Source: an uncultured Lachnobacterium sp.
GTDB lineage: Bacteria > Bacillota > Clostridia > Lachnospirales > Lachnospiraceae
Length of the DNA stretch: 64,000 nucleotides
NCBI GenBank assembly: GCA_900550545.1
Contig: URSS01000003.1
Location: forward strand, 62,001-126,000
Reading direction: 5' to 3'
Made by a program: the position numbers and the translations under genes. Shown piece after piece: positions 1 through 8,022 of the stretch. The notes under the pieces were generated by a model that saw only the letters and a program-made list of their open reading frames with translations, was not told the DNA's origin and did not search any database. Position 1 is the stretch's first letter. Each line of letters begins with the position of its first letter.

Positions 1-185
1 TTATCATCACAGATTGCACGCAAATCTTTTACTTTTCCGGCTGTCTTTCGAATCGAAATTTTTCCGTTCTCCTTAAAGTAAGCGATTCCGGCACTGTCGT
101 AGCCACGGTACTCTAATTTCTCCAAACCTGTCAATAAAATGTCCTGTGCTTTTATATTACCAGTAAAACCTATAATTCCACACAT
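1..185 (-). CDS. glmS: Glutamine--fructose-6-phosphate aminotransferase, N-terminal part (cut by window edge)
   Basis: Makes glucosamine-6-phosphate from fructose-6-phosphate and glutamine, the first step to UDP-GlcNAc for the cell wall. The frame read on the minus strand begins [10 protein letters not shown], with the class II amidotransferase nucleophile Cys2, and continues with the family signature [12 protein letters not shown] at about residues 23-34. Only about 61 residues lie in the window; the isomerase domains are outside it. A Shine-Dalgarno match (GGAGGT, minus strand) sits at 191-196, just upstream of the ATG. The identity is also supported by the glmS ribozyme directly upstream. 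Confidence 0.95.
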   Translation of the reverse strand, partial: MCGIIGFTGNIKAQDILLTGLEKLEYRGYDSAGIAYFKENGKISIRKTAGKVKDLRAICDD

Positions 186-219
186 AGTGAACCTCCATTA
201 TTCAATTCATTATTCATTT

Positions 220-366
220 ACGGATTATAACCTTTTGTTTTGACGTCTCCATCATATTTGTAGTTATATTACGCAGTCCGTATCTACGACCAGGCATCCG
301 CTGAATTTTCGACGACCTGATACCTCGTGAACCAACAGGCTTCCCCTGCTGATGCGTAGCGCTAAA
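220..366 (-). ncRNA. glmS ribozyme: glmS ribozyme / riboswitch in the glmS leader
   Basis: Reading the minus strand, the hallmark cleavage context TTTA|GCGC falls at about 366-359 (cleavage between 363 and 362). It is followed by a CACGAGG segment, then TCGAAAATTCAGCGGATGCC and a downstream P3 helix TATAAC/GTTATA enclosing a GATG-GAGA-CGTC hairpin. This order matches the known glmS ribozyme core (GACGAGG, ATCGAA, CGGCGGATGCC). In the family, glucosamine-6-phosphate acts as cofactor for self-cleavage, and the cleaved mRNA is degraded by RNase J. An RNase J gene lies elsewhere in this window. The boundaries are approximate. The rest of 367-538 holds nothing clear. Confidence 0.88.
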
Positions 367-538
367 GTTCTTAACTTTTCGAAATCCGAAACCTCCTGAA
401 TTTTCAGACGCCTTTATTTTAACATATAATTGTGACTTTTGTATTGATAATTCATGAAATTTGGCAGTTGAAAAAGTGACAAAATTTAAAAGCAAAAGAA
501 AGCATTATTCGTCATTAAGTAGAGAAAAAGCCAAAATG

Positions 539-567
539 TTGCCAAAATCTGTCGAAGGGACTATAAT
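539..567 (+). promoter_or_regulatory. Sigma-A promoter for the acyltransferase gene
   Basis: TTGCCA at 539-544 and a perfect TATAAT at 562-567 are separated by 17 bp. The predicted transcription start is about 25 nt before the ATG at 600. Confidence 0.75.
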
Positions 568-599
568 ACGGAAAGTTGTTTCAGGGTAGGAGTAAGAGC

Positions 600-1619
600 A
601 TGACAAAAGAGAGAGATTATTTTTTTGACAATTTAAAAGCAGTATTAATATTTCTGGTAGTGTTGGGACATTTCCTGCTGCCGATTCACGGAGATAATCC
701 GCTTGTTGTAGTAAAACGTCTGATTTATATATTTCATATGCCGCTCTTTGTGTTTGTTTCCGGTTATTTTGCAAAAAAGATATATAAAAACGGACAGTAT
801 AATTTTAAAAAGATACTGTATCTGATCAAAGCATATGTATTGTTCGTCATAGCCATTCAGATTGTATATGCGATCTGTGGATTTGAAGATTTCGTGGAGG
901 TTAATTTCTTTTCCCAAAGCGGAGCTCCATGGTATCTGTTCGCCATGATCGTATGGTATCTTACAATACCTTTGATTCGCAGATGCAGACCGCTTCCGGT
1001 CATTCTTGTGAATATCGGATTGGCTCTGGTAGCAGGCTATTTTAAAAATGTTGGCGATTTCCTGTGCCTGTCACGTATATTGGTGTTTGGTCCGTTTTTC
1101 TATATTGGATATTATATGGAACAGCCTGTGTTGGAAAAGGCATTGCGCCCATCGTATCGGAGACTTGTCGTGCCGGCAGCAGCATCCATTTGCGCTGTGG
1201 TACTGTTGTTCGGTGGAAAAATGAAAGATGAACTTGGAATGGTGTATGAAAATATATCCTATCATGAACTGGATCACCTGATGGAAGGACCGTTCGTACG
1301 ATTCTCATTGATGGGGGCAGCATTTCTGATTTCGTGGGCAATCATGTTCTTTGTACCAAGAGAAAAAACAAAATTGTCCTTTATTGGACAGAATACAATG
1401 CCAATATACATGTTGCATCGTATCTTAAGAGATGTCCTCATGTTTGCTGGAATCTATGATTATCTCGGTGAATGGGGTTGGTTTACACTGTTTGTATTAA
1501 TCTGTCTGAGCATCAGCGTGATTTATATACTGGTCAATCCAAAAGTCGTAGAAAATGTAAACAATATCTTAGCCTTACATAAATTCAAAGGAATGTCAAA
1601 GAAACAACTTCGCACCTGA
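600..1619 (+). CDS. Acyltransferase family 3 membrane protein
   Basis: Probable integral membrane O-acyltransferase of the acyltransferase_3 (OafA / fucose 4-O-acetylase-like) family, which transfers acyl groups to surface sugars or other envelope molecules; the substrate cannot be told. The protein is 339 aa. The N-terminus has the family hallmark YFFDNLKAVLIFLVVLGHF, with the conserved His in the first membrane span, then about ten hydrophobic spans. The ATG at 600 was chosen because AGGAG at 588-592 is correctly spaced; the frame is open further upstream from a TTG at 576 that has no ribosome binding site. It is a single-gene unit with its own promoter and a shared terminator downstream. 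Confidence 0.8.
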   Translation: MTKERDYFFDNLKAVLIFLVVLGHFLLPIHGDNPLVVVKRLIYIFHMPLFVFVSGYFAKKIYKNGQYNFKKILYLIKAYVLFVIAIQIVYAICGFEDFVEVNFFSQSGAPWYLFAMIVWYLTIPLIRRCRPLPVILVNIGLALVAGYFKNVGDFLCLSRILVFGPFFYIGYYMEQPVLEKALRPSYRRLVVPAAASICAVVLLFGGKMKDELGMVYENISYHELDHLMEGPFVRFSLMGAAFLISWAIMFFVPREKTKLSFIGQNTMPIYMLHRILRDVLMFAGIYDYLGEWGWFTLFVLICLSISVIYILVNPKVVENVNNILALHKFKGMSKKQLRT

Positions 1620-1686
1620 AAAATTAATAAAATTTCTGAATTCTGAATAGGTACATATCCACAAGAAATGAGCTTTAATAAAGCCA

Positions 1687-1746
1687 GAAAGAGGGCGCAA
1701 TACTTCTTTTTTGATAAAAGAAAGTATTCTGCCCTCTTTCGTTCTT
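1687..1746. terminator. Bidirectional terminator between acyltransferase gene and argG
   Basis: A long inverted repeat, GAAAGAGGGC at 1687-1696 pairing with GCCCTCTTTC at 1731-1740, with further pairing of AATACTT/AAGTATT inside. T-rich tracts flank it, so it can end both convergent transcripts. Confidence 0.8.
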
Positions 1747-1763
1747 TAATCAATAAAAGCGAA

Positions 1764-2993
1764 TTACTTATCTAATCCATTATTTTTGATGTTCTGTTTC
1801 ATCATTGCACGAACTTTTAGTGGAAGTCCAAATAATGTAATGAAACCATCTGCATCATGGTGGTCATACTGATCGCCAGTTGTGAAACTTGCGAGTGACT
1901 CACTGTAAAGAGAATATGGAGAAGTTGTACCGGCTTTGATGATGTTACCCTTGTAGAGCTTGAATTTTACTTCACCGGTTACATATTCCTGCGTAGAAGT
2001 AACAAATGCCTGGATAGCCTCACGAAGTGGTGTAAACCATTTTCCTTCATATACCAGATTTGCCAGACGGTTGCCAATCTCTTTCTTTGCAGATAATGTA
2101 TCACGGTCAAGAACAAGCTCCTCAAGCTGATCATGCGCCTCCATAAGGATGGTTCCGCCAGGAGTCTCATAGACACCACGGGACTTCATACCAACAACAC
2201 GGTTCTCTACGATATCGATGATACCGACACCATGCTTTCCGCCGAGACGGTTGAGTTCGCGGATGATATCAGAAACTTTCATTTTCTTTCCGTTTACAGA
2301 GGTAGGAACACCTTTCTCAAAAGTCATAGTTACATATTCGCCTTCATCTGGAGCTTTCTCAGGAGAAACACCGAGAACAAGAAGGTGATCATAGTTTGGC
2401 TCGTTAGCAGGGCTTTCCAGCTCCAGACCTTCGTGGCTGATGTGCCATAAGTTACGGTCACGGCTGTAACTCTGATCGGTTCCGAATGGAAGATCGATGC
2501 CATGTGCCTTGCAGTACTCAATCTCTGCCTCACGGGAATCCATCTGCCACTTGTCATCACGCCATGGGGCGATAATTTTGATATCTGGAGCAAGTGCTTT
2601 GATACCAAGCTCGAAACGAATCTGGTCATTTCCTTTACCGGTAGCACCGTGGCAGATTGCAACAGCGTTCTCTTTTCTGGCAATTTCAACTAACTTCTTT
2701 GCAATACCAGGACGTGCCATAGCAGTTCCTAATAAGTATTTGTGCTCGTATACAGCACCAGCCTGTACACAAGGGATGATATAATCATCACAGAATTCAT
2801 CGGTGATATCTTCGATATATAATTTTGTAGCGCCGGATAATTTGGCTCTCTCTTCGAGTCCGTCTAATTCTTCGCCCTGTCCGCAATTGATGCAGCAGCA
2901 GACAACGTCGTAATCATAAGTCTCCTTTAACCAAGGGATAATAGCGGTAGTATCAAGACCACCTGAATAAGCTAATACAACTTTTTCCTTCAT
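1764..2993 (-). CDS. argG: Argininosuccinate synthase
   Basis: Joins citrulline and aspartate with ATP to make argininosuccinate, the penultimate step of arginine synthesis. The 409-aa length is typical. The N-terminal PP-loop ATP-binding motif AYSGGLDT is at residues 8-15, and the conserved [15 protein letters not shown] segment is at about 113-127. The gene is divergent from argC and not followed by argH, which must be elsewhere. The start is preceded by a purine-rich ribosome site (AGAGGA on the minus strand). Transcription probably comes from the promoter at 3041-3069 with ARG-like boxes just upstream of it. Confidence 0.97.
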   Translation of the reverse strand: MKEKVVLAYSGGLDTTAIIPWLKETYDYDVVCCCINCGQGEELDGLEERAKLSGATKLYIEDITDEFCDDYIIPCVQAGAVYEHKYLLGTAMARPGIAKKLVEIARKENAVAICHGATGKGNDQIRFELGIKALAPDIKIIAPWRDDKWQMDSREAEIEYCKAHGIDLPFGTDQSYSRDRNLWHISHEGLELESPANEPNYDHLLVLGVSPEKAPDEGEYVTMTFEKGVPTSVNGKKMKVSDIIRELNRLGGKHGVGIIDIVENRVVGMKSRGVYETPGGTILMEAHDQLEELVLDRDTLSAKKEIGNRLANLVYEGKWFTPLREAIQAFVTSTQEYVTGEVKFKLYKGNIIKAGTTSPYSLYSESLASFTTGDQYDHHDADGFITLFGLPLKVRAMMKQNIKNNGLDK

Positions 2994-3040
2994 AAGTTCA
3001 TATCCTCTCTTTATGTTCTTGTGTTTTTTAAACTATTCAT

Positions 3041-3069
3041 ACTATACAACATTCCAAAACGATAAGCAA
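3041..3069 (-). promoter_or_regulatory. argG promoter
   Basis: On the minus strand, TTGCTT (3069-3064) and TATAGT (3046-3041) are separated by 17 bp. The start would lie about 40 nt upstream of the argG ATG. Confidence 0.65.
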
Positions 3070-3079
3070 GTGAAAAAAT

Positions 3080-3122
3080 ATACATAAATGTGTATAAATA
3101 TTCATAAATTTGTGAATATTTG
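3080..3122. promoter_or_regulatory. Probable ArgR/AhrC operator (ARG boxes) between divergent argG and argC
   Basis: Two AT-rich palindromes are adjacent. ATACATAAATGTGTAT lies at about 3080-3095, and AAATATTCATAAATTTGTG continues into AATATTT at about 3097-3122. The sub-site TGTATAAATATTCA (3091-3104) matches the ARG-box core TGAATWWWWATTCA at 13 of 14 positions. The block lies directly upstream of the argG -35 and abuts the argC -35 at 3126, so one operator could control both directions. The operator role is inferred from position and resemblance. Confidence 0.6.
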
Positions 3123-3125
3123 CTA

Positions 3126-3154
3126 TTTACGGATGAGAAAAGAAGTACTATTAT
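3126..3154 (+). promoter_or_regulatory. argC operon promoter
   Basis: TTTACG (3126-3131), 17 bp, TATTAT (3149-3154). If used, the argC transcript has a leader of about 290 nt that contains the structured element at 3219-3416. Confidence 0.5.
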
Positions 3155-3218
3155 ATATGAAGCGAAAAGAATTGCCGGTTTTGTATAGGAACGCAGCAGT
3201 TCGTATATTATGATTAAA

Positions 3219-3416
3219 GGGTCAAAAGGTATCATCGATGCATGCTTGCATGCAATTCGATGTATACCTTAGTGACCCGCACTACACCGAGAAAGTAGCA
3301 ATTTACTGCTGAAACGCAGAAAATTAGCGGATTTCGAGGTGGAGTCAGATTACGGGAATGCGTAGCATGTAGTAATCTGATTAATCATAAATGAGGGGCA
3401 AAATACCTTTTGACCC
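3219..3416 (+). repeat. Structured element with 14-bp terminal inverted repeats in the argC leader
   Basis: GGGTCAAAAGGTAT (3219-3232) is the exact reverse complement of ATACCTTTTGACCC (3403-3416). Between them are several nested hairpins. One spans 3219-3278 and uses the same left arm again (GGGTCA..AGGTAT with ATACCT..TGACCC, plus TGCATGC-TT-GCATGCA). Another pairs CACCGAGAAA with TTTCGAGGTG through a tandem GA loop. A third pairs TCAGATTAC with GTAATCTGA. The right arm can instead form its own hairpin with TGAGGGGCAAAA at 3392-3403. No protein frame fits. It may be a MITE-like repeat or a cis-acting RNA; sequence alone does not decide. Confidence 0.65.
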
Positions 3417-3452
3417 TCATATCATATTATATAGAAGAAAAGGAAGAAACAC

Positions 3453-4511
3453 ATGATTAAAGTAGGTATTATCGGAGCTACCGGTTATGCAGGCGCTGAG
3501 CTGGTACGCATTTTAATGAATCATAAAGAAGCGGAGATTAAGTGGTTTGGATCACGAAGCTACATCGATCAGAATTATGCAGATGTATATCAGAATTTTT
3601 TTGAAATCGTAGATGCAAAGTGTCTGGATGACAACATGGATGAACTTGCTTCCCAGGTGGATGTGATTTTTACTGCAACACCACAGGGATTTTTAGCAGG
3701 TGTACTGAGCGAGGAAATCTTAAGTAAAGTAAAGATTGTAGATCTGAGTGCCGATTTCCGAATCAAGGATGTTGCTACCTATGAGAAGTGGTACAAGATC
3801 GAACACAAGAGTCCGCAGTTTATTGAAGAAGCCGTATACGGATTATGTGAGATCAATAGAGATAAGGTGACAAAAAATACAAGACTCATCGCTAATCCGG
3901 GTTGTTACACAACATGTTCGATTCTGACTGCTTATCCATTGGTAAAGGAAGGAATCATTGATCCGGATACCTTGATCATTGATGCAAAGTCCGGAACTTC
4001 CGGAGCCGGAAGAGGAGCCAAGACACCGAATCTTTTCTGTGAAGTAAATGAGAGTATGAAAGCTTATGGTGTGACAACACACAGACATACACCGGAGATC
4101 GAGGAACAGTTAGGATATGCAGCAGGCAAAGAAATCGTGATTAATTTTACCCCGCATCTTGTACCGATGAACCGTGGTATTCTTGCAACAGAGTACGCAA
4201 CATTGAATAAGAAAGCAGACGGAACATATCCGACTTATGAAGAGATTAAGGCTGCATATGATAAATATTATGCAAAGGAACGTTTTGTCCGTGTATTGAA
4301 AAAAGGCGTATGCCCGGAGACAAAGTGGGTTGAAGGAAGCAATTATGTCGATGTCAATTTTGTAATTGATGAGCGTACCGGAAGAATCGTTATGATGGGG
4401 GCTTTGGATAACCTTGTAAAAGGCGCAGCAGGACAGGCAGTACAGAATATGAATTTACTCTTTGGACTTGATGAAGCAGAAGGCTTGAAGATGGTGCCGA
4501 TGTTTCCTTAA
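3453..4511 (+). CDS. argC: N-acetyl-gamma-glutamyl-phosphate reductase
   Basis: NADPH-dependent reduction of N-acetylglutamyl phosphate to the semialdehyde, third step of arginine synthesis. The 352 residues begin with the dinucleotide-binding motif GIIGATGYAGAEL. The catalytic-cysteine motif NPGCYTT lies at about residues 148-154. The start has an AGGAAG ribosome site. It is the first gene of an argC-GNAT-argB-argD operon and is preceded by an unusually long leader. Confidence 0.97.
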   Translation: MIKVGIIGATGYAGAELVRILMNHKEAEIKWFGSRSYIDQNYADVYQNFFEIVDAKCLDDNMDELASQVDVIFTATPQGFLAGVLSEEILSKVKIVDLSADFRIKDVATYEKWYKIEHKSPQFIEEAVYGLCEINRDKVTKNTRLIANPGCYTTCSILTAYPLVKEGIIDPDTLIIDAKSGTSGAGRGAKTPNLFCEVNESMKAYGVTTHRHTPEIEEQLGYAAGKEIVINFTPHLVPMNRGILATEYATLNKKADGTYPTYEEIKAAYDKYYAKERFVRVLKKGVCPETKWVEGSNYVDVNFVIDERTGRIVMMGALDNLVKGAAGQAVQNMNLLFGLDEAEGLKMVPMFP

Positions 4512-4533
4512 TTAATTGAAATGCATTTCCTAC

Positions 4534-4573
4534 GCACATTGCTTCCGCGAAGCGGAACTTTCATGCAATGTGC
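4534..4573 (+). repeat. Intercistronic hairpin between argC and the GNAT gene
   Basis: GCACATTGC (4534-4542) pairs with GCAATGTGC (4565-4573). Inside is a second hairpin TTCCGC-GAA-GCGGAA (4543-4557) followed by an unpaired CTTTCAT on the 3' side. It ends 20 nt before the next ATG. The layout (outer stem, inner GAA-loop hairpin, 3' bulge) resembles the repeats before argD, rnj and the GH13 gene, though the sequence differs. Confidence 0.6.
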
Positions 4574-4593
4574 TCTATATAATGAGGTGAACA

Positions 4594-5055
4594 ATGAATG
4601 ATTTAGAGTATAAAATTCGGCCGATGACACTGGACGACTATGACGAGGTATATGCACTGTGGATGCAGATTCACGGTTTCGGAATCCGTTCCATCGATGA
4701 TTCAAAAGAAGGTGTGGAACGCTTTTTGAAGAGAAATCCTACGACCAGTATGGTGGCAGTGGCAGAGGGCAAAATTGTCGGAGCAATCCTGTGCGGACAT
4801 GATGGACGCAGAGGTTGTCTGTATCATGTATGTGTGCATGAAAATTACAGAAAACACGGCATCGGTAAGAGCATGGCGGTTGCATGCATGCGTGCGCTGC
4901 AGGAAGAAAAAATTAACAAAGTCTGCCTGATCGCATTCAAGAGCAATGAACTTGGAAATCATTTCTGGAAGGAAGCCGGATGGGATTTCCGTGAGGACTT
5001 AAATTATTATGATTTTACGTTGAACGAGGCAAATATTACAAAGTTCAATCAGTAA
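4594..5055 (+). CDS. GNAT-family N-acetyltransferase in the arg operon
   Basis: A 153-aa single-domain GNAT protein. The acetyl-CoA-binding motif A is visible as [14 protein letters not shown] at about residues 86-99 (Q/RxxGxG/A type), preceded by a CGHDGRRG segment reminiscent of YpeA-like acetyltransferases. It sits between argC and argB, where many bacteria carry argJ. No argJ or argA is in the window, so this protein could supply N-acetylglutamate like the short NAGS enzymes; that is inference. It may equally acetylate an unrelated amine or protein. AATGAGGTG supplies the ribosome site. Its stop lies just before the argB leader. Confidence 0.85.
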   Translation: MNDLEYKIRPMTLDDYDEVYALWMQIHGFGIRSIDDSKEGVERFLKRNPTTSMVAVAEGKIVGAILCGHDGRRGCLYHVCVHENYRKHGIGKSMAVACMRALQEEKINKVCLIAFKSNELGNHFWKEAGWDFREDLNYYDFTLNEANITKFNQ

Positions 5056-5086
5056 GATGGATACAACAGGAAAAGCGAGGAGAATT

Positions 5087-5992
5087 ATGAACGAGCAGAA
5101 TATGGACGCAGTAATGGAAAAAGCACAAGTACTGATCGAGGCTTTGCCATATATCCAGCGTTTTAACAGAAAAATTATTGTAGTAAAATATGGCGGATCT
5201 GCCATGGTTGACGAAGAATTAAAAGAACATGTAATCCAGGATGTTACATTGCTCAAGCTGGTTGGCTTTAAACCAATCATCGTGCATGGCGGTGGCAAGG
5301 AAATCAGCAAATGGGTTGCAAAGGCAGGCATGGAGCCGGAGTTTATCAATGGACTTCGTAAAACCGATGAGCCGACAATGGAAATTGCTGAAATGGTATT
5401 GAACCGTGTCAACAAGTCACTTGTAAAAATGGTACAGGAACTGGGCGTGCGTTCCGTTGGTATCAGTGGCAAAGATGGAGGCCTTCTTAAGGTTGACAAG
5501 AAATTATCCAATGGTCAGGATATCGGATTTGTAGGCGAAGTAAAAGAAGTAAATCCCAAGATTCTTTATGATCTGTTAGAAAATGATTATCTTCCAATTA
5601 TATGTCCAATTGGTATGGATGACAACTATGATACATACAATATTAATGCAGATGATGCTGCATGTGCGATCGCGCGTGCCGTATCTGCAGAAAAGCTTGC
5701 TTTCCTTACCGATATCGAAGGTGTATACAAAGATCCGGAAGATAAGTCTACACTGATTTCCGAGCTGACAGTTTCTGAGGCAAGAAAGCTGATCACAGAT
5801 GGATTTATCGGTGGCGGAATGCTTCCTAAGTTAAACAACTGCATTGATGCAATCGAAAATGGCGTATCCCGCGTACATATTCTGGACGGAAGAATCGCAC
5901 ATTGTCTGCTTCTTGAAATCTTTACCAATAAGGGAATCGGTACAGCAATTCTCGGAGATGGAGAGGGTCGTTTTTACAACGAACAGGCATAA
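5087..5992 (+). CDS. argB: Acetylglutamate kinase
   Basis: Phosphorylates N-acetylglutamate, the second and usually feedback-controlled step of arginine synthesis. At 301 aa it has the usual length. The amino-acid kinase motifs VVKYGGSAM (phosphate-binding Lys), VHGGGKEIS and the C-terminal GGGMLPKL segment are present. ATG 5087 is chosen over the in-frame ATG at 5057 because GAGGAG at 5077-5082 precedes it and the alternative directly follows the preceding stop without a ribosome site. The N-terminal helix before the kinase core is of the kind seen in arginine-sensitive hexameric forms (inference). Confidence 0.96.
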   Translation: MNEQNMDAVMEKAQVLIEALPYIQRFNRKIIVVKYGGSAMVDEELKEHVIQDVTLLKLVGFKPIIVHGGGKEISKWVAKAGMEPEFINGLRKTDEPTMEIAEMVLNRVNKSLVKMVQELGVRSVGISGKDGGLLKVDKKLSNGQDIGFVGEVKEVNPKILYDLLENDYLPIICPIGMDDNYDTYNINADDAACAIARAVSAEKLAFLTDIEGVYKDPEDKSTLISELTVSEARKLITDGFIGGGMLPKLNNCIDAIENGVSRVHILDGRIAHCLLLEIFTNKGIGTAILGDGEGRFYNEQA

Positions 5993-5993
5993 A

Positions 5994-6081
5994 ACTTGAT
6001 ATGTAGGGGCAATGCATCTTTGATGCATTACAATCATCAGCCCATTTGCTGAAAGCAAATTTTGCATGGGCAGATGTTCAA
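5994..6081 (+). repeat. Palindromic repeat, copy A (before argD)
   Basis: Contains the shared core CCCATTTGCTGAAAGCAAAT followed by TTTGCATGGG and ATGTTCAA. An outer stem (GCCCAT with ATGGGC) encloses TTTGC-TGAAA-GCAAA. It also has the partial left element ACTTGATATGTAG and a private AATGCATC-TTT-GATGCATT hairpin. It ends 18 nt before the argD ATG. Copies B (34964-35097) and C (43011-43137) share the core. Confidence 0.8.
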
Positions 6082-6099
6082 ATGAAAGAGGATAAGGAA

Positions 6100-7302
6100 A
6101 TGAACAAACAGGAATATATCAATACCGCAGAGCAGGAGCTTCTGCATACATATAATCGTTTTTCACTGGTGTTAGATCATGGAGAGGGTGTTCACCTTTA
6201 TGATACGGACGGAAAGGAATATCTCGATTTTGCAGCGGGTATCGCCGTATGTGCACTCGGATATGGTAACAGGGAATACAATGATGCATTGAAAGCACAG
6301 ATCGATAAGCTGCTTCATACATCCAATCTGTATTACAATGTTCCAACGATTGAGGCTGCAAAGAAAGCGCTTGCAGCAAGTCAGATGGATCGTATCTTTT
6401 TTACCAACAGTGGAACAGAGGCAATTGAAGGTGCAATCAAAGCTGCAAAGAAATATGCATATACCAGAGATGGTCATGCAGGACATGAAATTATTGCGAT
6501 GCAGCACTCCTTCCATGGAAGAAGTATCGGCGCACTTTCTGTGACAGGTAATGCACATTATCAGGAGCCATTTGAGCCATTGATGCCGGGTGTGAAATTT
6601 GCAGAATTCAACAATCTCGAAAGTGTAAAAGAACTTGTGACAGACAAGACCTGTGCAATCTTAATGGAGACCATTCAGGGTGAGGGTGGAATTTATCCGG
6701 CTGAACAGGCATTTATCGAAGGCGTACGCAAACTTTGTGATGAAAACGATATTCTTCTGATCCTCGATGAAATTCAGTGTGGAATGGGACGTAGCGGCAA
6801 GATGTTCGCATGGCAGAATTACGGCGTGAAGCCGGATATTATGACCTGTGCAAAAGCACTTGGCTGTGGTGTTCCGGTCGGTGCATTTTTCATGACACAG
6901 AAGGTGGCAGACAAGTCATTAGCACCTGGAGATCACGGAACAACATACGGTGGAAATCCATTTGTTGGAGCAGCTGTATCTACCGTGTTTGATCTGTTTG
7001 AAAAGCAGAAGGTACTTGACAATGTCAATACCGTAGCGCCATATCTGGAACAGAAATTAGATGAACTTGTGGCAAAATATGATTTCCTTACCGCAAGAAG
7101 AGGAAAAGGTCTCATGCAGGGATTGGTATGTACCCTTCCGGTTGGACAGGTTTCGGCAAAAGCTTTGGAGCAGGGCTTGATTGTAATCACTGCTGGAGCA
7201 GATGTACTTCGTTTTGTTCCACCGCTTGTGATCGAAAAGCAGCATGTGGATGAAATGATTGTAAAACTGGAAAAAGCACTTCTTGCTGTAAAAGAGGCAT
7301 AA
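6100..7302 (+). CDS. argD: Acetylornithine aminotransferase
   Basis: PLP enzyme that converts N-acetylglutamate semialdehyde to N-acetylornithine. The 400-aa protein has the class III aminotransferase core: the phosphate-binding FFTNSGTEAIEGAIK segment, LILDEIQCGMGRSGK, and the PLP-lysine region MTCAKALGCGVPVGA. The frame stays open upstream from 6046, but those residues (LKANFAWADVQ) are encoded by repeat copy A. AGAGGA at 6087-6092 points to the ATG at 6100. Last gene of the arg operon; argF and argH are not in the window. Confidence 0.96.
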   Translation: MNKQEYINTAEQELLHTYNRFSLVLDHGEGVHLYDTDGKEYLDFAAGIAVCALGYGNREYNDALKAQIDKLLHTSNLYYNVPTIEAAKKALAASQMDRIFFTNSGTEAIEGAIKAAKKYAYTRDGHAGHEIIAMQHSFHGRSIGALSVTGNAHYQEPFEPLMPGVKFAEFNNLESVKELVTDKTCAILMETIQGEGGIYPAEQAFIEGVRKLCDENDILLILDEIQCGMGRSGKMFAWQNYGVKPDIMTCAKALGCGVPVGAFFMTQKVADKSLAPGDHGTTYGGNPFVGAAVSTVFDLFEKQKVLDNVNTVAPYLEQKLDELVAKYDFLTARRGKGLMQGLVCTLPVGQVSAKALEQGLIVITAGADVLRFVPPLVIEKQHVDEMIVKLEKALLAVKEA

Positions 7303-7336
7303 AAGCATAGATTTTTCATTTGCCAGCGAAATATAC

Positions 7337-7365
7337 TTGTAATAAATGTAAAAAGTCGTTAAAAT
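7337..7365 (+). promoter_or_regulatory. comEA promoter
   Basis: TTGTAA (7337-7342), 17 bp, TAAAAT (7360-7365), about 45 nt upstream of the comEA ATG. Confidence 0.6.
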
Positions 7366-7414
7366 AGAGAATGCATTGAGACTCCTTTCTGAATCAATTA
7401 AGGAAAGGAAAAAT

Positions 7415-8014
7415 ATGAGATATATTGGCAAAAAGTGTTTGATGATTCTGATGTGTATAGGAATCCTTACCGGATGTGGATCCGGCAGGGATACCGATGT
7501 TTATCTGGAGGAAGAGAGCCAGCAGGATATCTGTGATATGCAGCAACCGGCCGATAAGACAACGGAAACGGAGCTGACGGTTACGGTCTATGTATGTGGA
7601 GCGGTTCGACATCCGGGTGTCTATACGTTAGAGGACGGACTTCGGATTGCAGATGCAATAGAAGCAGCGGGAGGATTTAAAAAGTCCGCCAGCAGAAATG
7701 CCTGGAATCTTGCGGAGAAACTTACCGATGGAAACATGTACACCATCCCAACCAAAGAGGAAGCGGATGCTGTTAAATCTGCGGACAGTGGGGATGGGCA
7801 TGCTTCACAGGTGCAGGATGACAAGGTTCACATCAACACAGCGGGAATCGAGGAACTTATGAAGCTTCCCGGCGTCGGACAGGCGCGCGCGGAAGCGATT
7901 ATTTCTTATAGGGAGGAACATGGTACATTTGTTTCTCCGGAAGACATTATGAAAGTTTCGGGAATTAAGACGGCGCTTTTTGAAAAAATGAAAGACAATA
8001 TAGCAGTTAATTGA
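7415..8014 (+). CDS. comEA: ComEA-family DNA-binding lipoprotein (SLBB + helix-hairpin-helix)
   Basis: Binds double-stranded DNA at the cell surface for natural transformation in the ComEA family. The 199-aa protein starts with a lipoprotein signal whose lipobox is LTGC (Cys at about residue 19). It continues with an SLBB domain (VTVYVCGAVRHPGVY, about residues 51-65) and two C-terminal HhH motifs (INTAGIEELMKLPGVGQARA and the PEDIMKVSGI region). Anchoring by lipid is a variation on the single membrane helix of Bacillus ComEA. ATG 7415 has AAGGAAAGG upstream; the frame's upstream extension lacks a ribosome site. comEC lies three genes downstream. Confidence 0.9.
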   Translation: MRYIGKKCLMILMCIGILTGCGSGRDTDVYLEEESQQDICDMQQPADKTTETELTVTVYVCGAVRHPGVYTLEDGLRIADAIEAAGGFKKSASRNAWNLAEKLTDGNMYTIPTKEEADAVKSADSGDGHASQVQDDKVHINTAGIEELMKLPGVGQARAEAIISYREEHGTFVSPEDIMKVSGIKTALFEKMKDNIAVN

Positions 8015-8022
8015 GGTGTAAT

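Noticed and set aside
576..599. TTG start at 576 for the acyltransferase
   Set aside because: No ribosome site; the ATG at 600 has AGGAG at the right distance and lies at the family start.
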